Part shown: piece by piece, positions 62,181 to 64,000 of the stretch
Layout: every line of letters begins with the position of its first letter
Numbering within the stretch: position 1 is the stretch's first letter
DNA from: UBA2705 sp963977125
GTDB taxonomy: Bacteria; Pseudomonadota; Alphaproteobacteria; Micavibrionales; Micavibrionaceae
Length of the DNA stretch: 64,000 nt
NCBI GenBank assembly: GCA_963977125.1
Contig: CAXBNJ010000007.1
Location: 1-64,000 of the forward strand
Reading direction: 5' to 3'
The notes under the pieces: model-generated
Databases searched by the model: none
What the model saw: only the letters and a program-made list of their open reading frames with translations
Told to the model about the DNA's origin: nothing
Position numbers and translations under genes: made by a program

Positions 62181-62633
62181 TTAAGGAAGCAAAGCTGCGC
62201 CGTTAGAACCATAATTGGCATCAACAAAGGCTTTATCCAGCATTTTCTGCAAAATTGGGCTTACGGCTTTTTCAAACTGGCTTTGTTTAGCACCGATTGA
62301 TTTACCAAGATCAGAGCCGTAAAAATCGACCATAGCTTGAATTTCTTCATAACTATATACATCGACTAAAGCGTCGGTCATTGCGGCTTCCAAAGCCGCA
62401 TAATCCATATGAACGCGCATTTGACGCATAAACAAGTCTTGTTCTTCAGCTGGCTTAGAAAGCGCGATAGAGACAATCGCTTGCGTTGCCATATCGGACA
62501 CAGGTTTTACTTCAAAAAACTCTTGCGCGGCAAGGCGTTTCTTATTGAGGTCACTTTGCGCATCAGCCTGCCCTAAAGAAGGAAAACTGACCATGAATAG
62601 AGTAACACTAAGTATCGCTAGATTTTTTCGCAT
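62181..62633 (-). CDS. DUF2059 family periplasmic protein
   Basis: A 150-aa exported protein with a Sec signal peptide at about 1-24 (cleavage near GQADA). The DUF2059 hallmark lies at about 93-118: YSYEEIQAMVDFYGSDLGKSIGAKQSQF. The family is widespread, helical and uncharacterised. Its upstream region contains a near-perfect 15-base tandem repeat that overlaps where the promoter should be. Confidence 0.9.
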   Translation of the reverse strand: MRKNLAILSVTLFMVSFPSLGQADAQSDLNKKRLAAQEFFEVKPVSDMATQAIVSIALSKPAEEQDLFMRQMRVHMDYAALEAAMTDALVDVYSYEEIQAMVDFYGSDLGKSIGAKQSQFEKAVSPILQKMLDKAFVDANYGSNGAALLP

Positions 62634-62651
62634 AGTACATGCCCTCGCATT

Positions 62652-62694
62652 AGATATTAAGACTAAAGATATTAAGACTAAAGATATTAAGACT
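62652..62694. repeat. Tandem 15-base repeat, about 2.9 copies
   Basis: Unit AGATATTAAGACTAA at 62652-62666 and 62667-62681, and a 13-base partial copy at 62682-62694. It lies 19 bases upstream of the DUF2059 start. Read on the minus strand each copy contains TTAATAT, a -10-like word. Confidence 0.95.
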
Positions 62695-62717
62695 GAGTCC
62701 TAAAGTAATAATATAGA

Positions 62718-62749
62718 CCGTGAGCTGTGTTTATCAACAAAGCTCACGG
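62718..62749 (-). terminator. Inverted repeat downstream of ssb
   Basis: Perfect 9-base arms CCGTGAGCT (62718-62726) and AGCTCACGG (62741-62749), 14-base loop, 19 bases after the ssb stop. There is no T-run on the minus strand, so termination would be inefficient. Confidence 0.45.
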
Positions 62750-62767
62750 ACAAAAATAAGGGTTTAT

Positions 62768-63286
62768 TTAGAACGGGATTTCGTCTTCTAAATCATCAAT
62801 GGGCGCTGCTTGTGATTGCTTATCACCGCCGCCAAAGCCGCCACTATCTTGCTGTTGCGAACCACCGCCGAAACCACCGCCTTGTTGCTGTGAACCGCCG
62901 CCAAAGCCGCCGCCGCCACTTGCGCCAGAACCACCAGCCGAATCAAGCATTGTTAGTTGACCTGTGTAAGGGCGTAAAACAATTTCCGTTGTATATTTCT
63001 CAACGCCGCTATTATCTGTCCACTTGCGTGTTTCTATTTGGCCTTCAATATAAACTTTAGACCCTTTACGCAAATAGCTTTCCGCGACTTTAGCAATTGG
63101 TTCGTTAAAGATAACAACGCGATGCCATTCAGTTCTTTCTTTGCGCTCACCGGTCGTACGGTCTTTCCAGCTATCACTAGTGGCAATAGAGAGATTGCAG
63201 ATTTTACTGCCTGATTGCATTGTGCGTATATCGGGGTCATTCCCCAAATTTCCAATAAGTATAACTTTATTAACAGATCCAGCCAC
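62768..63286 (-). CDS. ssb: Single-stranded DNA-binding protein
   Basis: Coats single-stranded DNA in replication and repair. The 172-aa protein has the OB fold at about 1-112 (SVNKVILIGNLGNDPDIRTMQSGSKICNLSIATSDSWKD, TEWHRVVIFN, GSKVYIEGQIETRKW). A disordered Gly/Gln-rich linker made of repeats of GGGFGGGSQQQ follows, with the conserved acidic tip DLEDEIPF that recruits partner proteins such as RecO. Confidence 0.98.
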   Translation of the reverse strand: MAGSVNKVILIGNLGNDPDIRTMQSGSKICNLSIATSDSWKDRTTGERKERTEWHRVVIFNEPIAKVAESYLRKGSKVYIEGQIETRKWTDNSGVEKYTTEIVLRPYTGQLTMLDSAGGSGASGGGGFGGGSQQQGGGFGGGSQQQDSGGFGGGDKQSQAAPIDDLEDEIPF

Positions 63287-63517
63287 AGCCGCGTCCTTTC
63301 TTTTTTATGTAGGAATTTCTATGGGCCACTATAAACAATAGAGCCTTCTTGCATAGATGCTTTCTATGAAATAACCACAGCAATTTATAATTATCTCGAA
63401 ACGCCTAACACCGCACCGCACCACACCGGTCACTCATTACCATAAAACCGCTTGACAGAAAATCACGCCGCCTATAATATCCGCCAATATTACATAAATA
63501 AAAGGAATGGGCAGTTT

Positions 63518-64000
63518 ATGAGCGGGTCACATATTTCATTATCAGCACTTGGGCAGAATTCTGGCCTGCGTCAACCCATCAAACAAAACAACCATGAACT
63601 GTGGTTAAAATTTCTTGAGACGGATCACGCCGCCCTATGGGACGACCTTGGCCGCCGTCTACAGCCCGACCAAGACTTTTCGGAAACCCTCAAGACAATG
63701 CAAGCACTCGACCAAGCCTTTAATATTGGTTTTGATGAATATGAAAGCTACAGCTTTGCCTTGATGTTGCATGGGTTGATTGATGTAAAAAGATTCCTTT
63801 TTGGTGGCTATATAGATGTTCACCACCCGCTTGACTTTCATAACAGCACTGCCGAGCATTCATTATCCGTTTGTATAAATGAAATTGTCCCCCTATTCAA
63901 AAATATCTCGCAAGACTTACAGCAAGACGGCGCGCCTATGCAGCCTGTCGCTGAGGCCTTCCGCGCCGCCATAATCAGGACTTTAATGCATGATATGGGC
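63518..64000 (+). CDS. HD-domain protein, 5' part only
   Basis: The gene runs off the right edge; 161 codons are seen from the ATG at 63518 (AAGGA about 11 bases upstream). The last ~45 residues show the HD pattern: AEHSLSVCINEIVPLF, then about 30 residues later LMHDMG, i.e. the first His and the HD pair of metal-dependent phosphohydrolases. The N-terminal 110 residues (helical, with LFGGYIDVHHPLDF) are not recognised. A role in nucleotide or second-messenger hydrolysis is possible but cannot be assigned from this fragment. Confidence 0.75.
   Translation, partial: MSGSHISLSALGQNSGLRQPIKQNNHELWLKFLETDHAALWDDLGRRLQPDQDFSETLKTMQALDQAFNIGFDEYESYSFALMLHGLIDVKRFLFGGYIDVHHPLDFHNSTAEHSLSVCINEIVPLFKNISQDLQQDGAPMQPVAEAFRAAIIRTLMHDMG

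Overview
The window is a stretch of chromosome from a motile, low-to-mid GC alphaproteobacterium. The evidence is the gene order ldtR / DUF6898 / rpiB / glyA / nrdR / ribE / ribB / ribH / nusB, the recO-parC pair, the phaR / phaC-like / phaAB locus, a RibB with a degenerate second domain, and FliL/MotA/MotB. Many small genes have no recognisable family. A Micavibrio-like or Rhodospirillales-related lineage is my guess, not something the sequence proves. I see no insertion sequence, prophage, CRISPR array or rRNA; there is one tRNA.

Layout. 1-6.9 kb: minus-strand housekeeping block (fliL; nusB, ribH, ribB, ribE; nrdR; glyA; rpiB; DUF6898; ldtR). The ribD gene usually found between nrdR and ribE is missing. 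7.2-9.3 kb: motA-motB, preceded by a good CRP-type dyad. 9.3-12.4 kb: two unknown genes and a Sel1/TPR-AAA+ ATPase shaped like EccA. 12.5-25.7 kb: conserved genes (parC, recO, a histidine phosphatase, a DUF882 peptidase, ppdK, a YcbB-type L,D-transpeptidase, and the run pfkA / PH-domain protein / ilvD). 25.9-36.5 kb: an accessory-looking zone in which fumC and aspC are embedded among orphan genes. These include a tandem paralogue pair, a three-member paralogous coiled-coil family, a degenerate GGDEF-like protein, a structured intergenic region and a (GAA)n tract. 36.5-43.5 kb: a kinase of the aminoglycoside phosphotransferase fold, the PHB locus (phaR, phaC-like, phaA, phaB) and a Bcr/CflA-type exporter. 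43.5-50.5 kb: AsmA, a cyclic-nucleotide-binding protein, DUF502 and a large protein with two GGDEF-like domains. 50.6-64 kb: cspA, an M48 lipoprotein protease, a DnaQ-like exonuclease, rsgA, tRNA-Lys, coaD, carA, gyrA, DUF2059, ssb and the start of an HD-domain gene, with several unknowns between.

How the genes fit together. FliL, MotA and MotB belong to one flagellar stator. LdtR and the L,D-transpeptidase may form a regulator/target pair in cell-wall remodelling. PPDK and a group-III-like phosphofructokinase suggest flexible, possibly reversible glycolysis. PhaA and PhaB make 3-hydroxybutyryl-CoA for the PhaC-like enzyme, under PhaR control.

The least explained material is the orphan gene set (9.3, 25.9, 29.7, 31.4, 32.1 and 34.2 kb). 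Its members are preceded by TTGAC(A/T)-N17 promoters, four of them starting TTGACAT; the two paralogues at 29.7 and 34.2 kb share the same promoter words at the same spacing. With the two GGDEF-like proteins, this is my best candidate for an undescribed lineage-specific system. Start sites were moved from the longest reading frame where a ribosome binding site or family alignment supported it; this is noted per gene.
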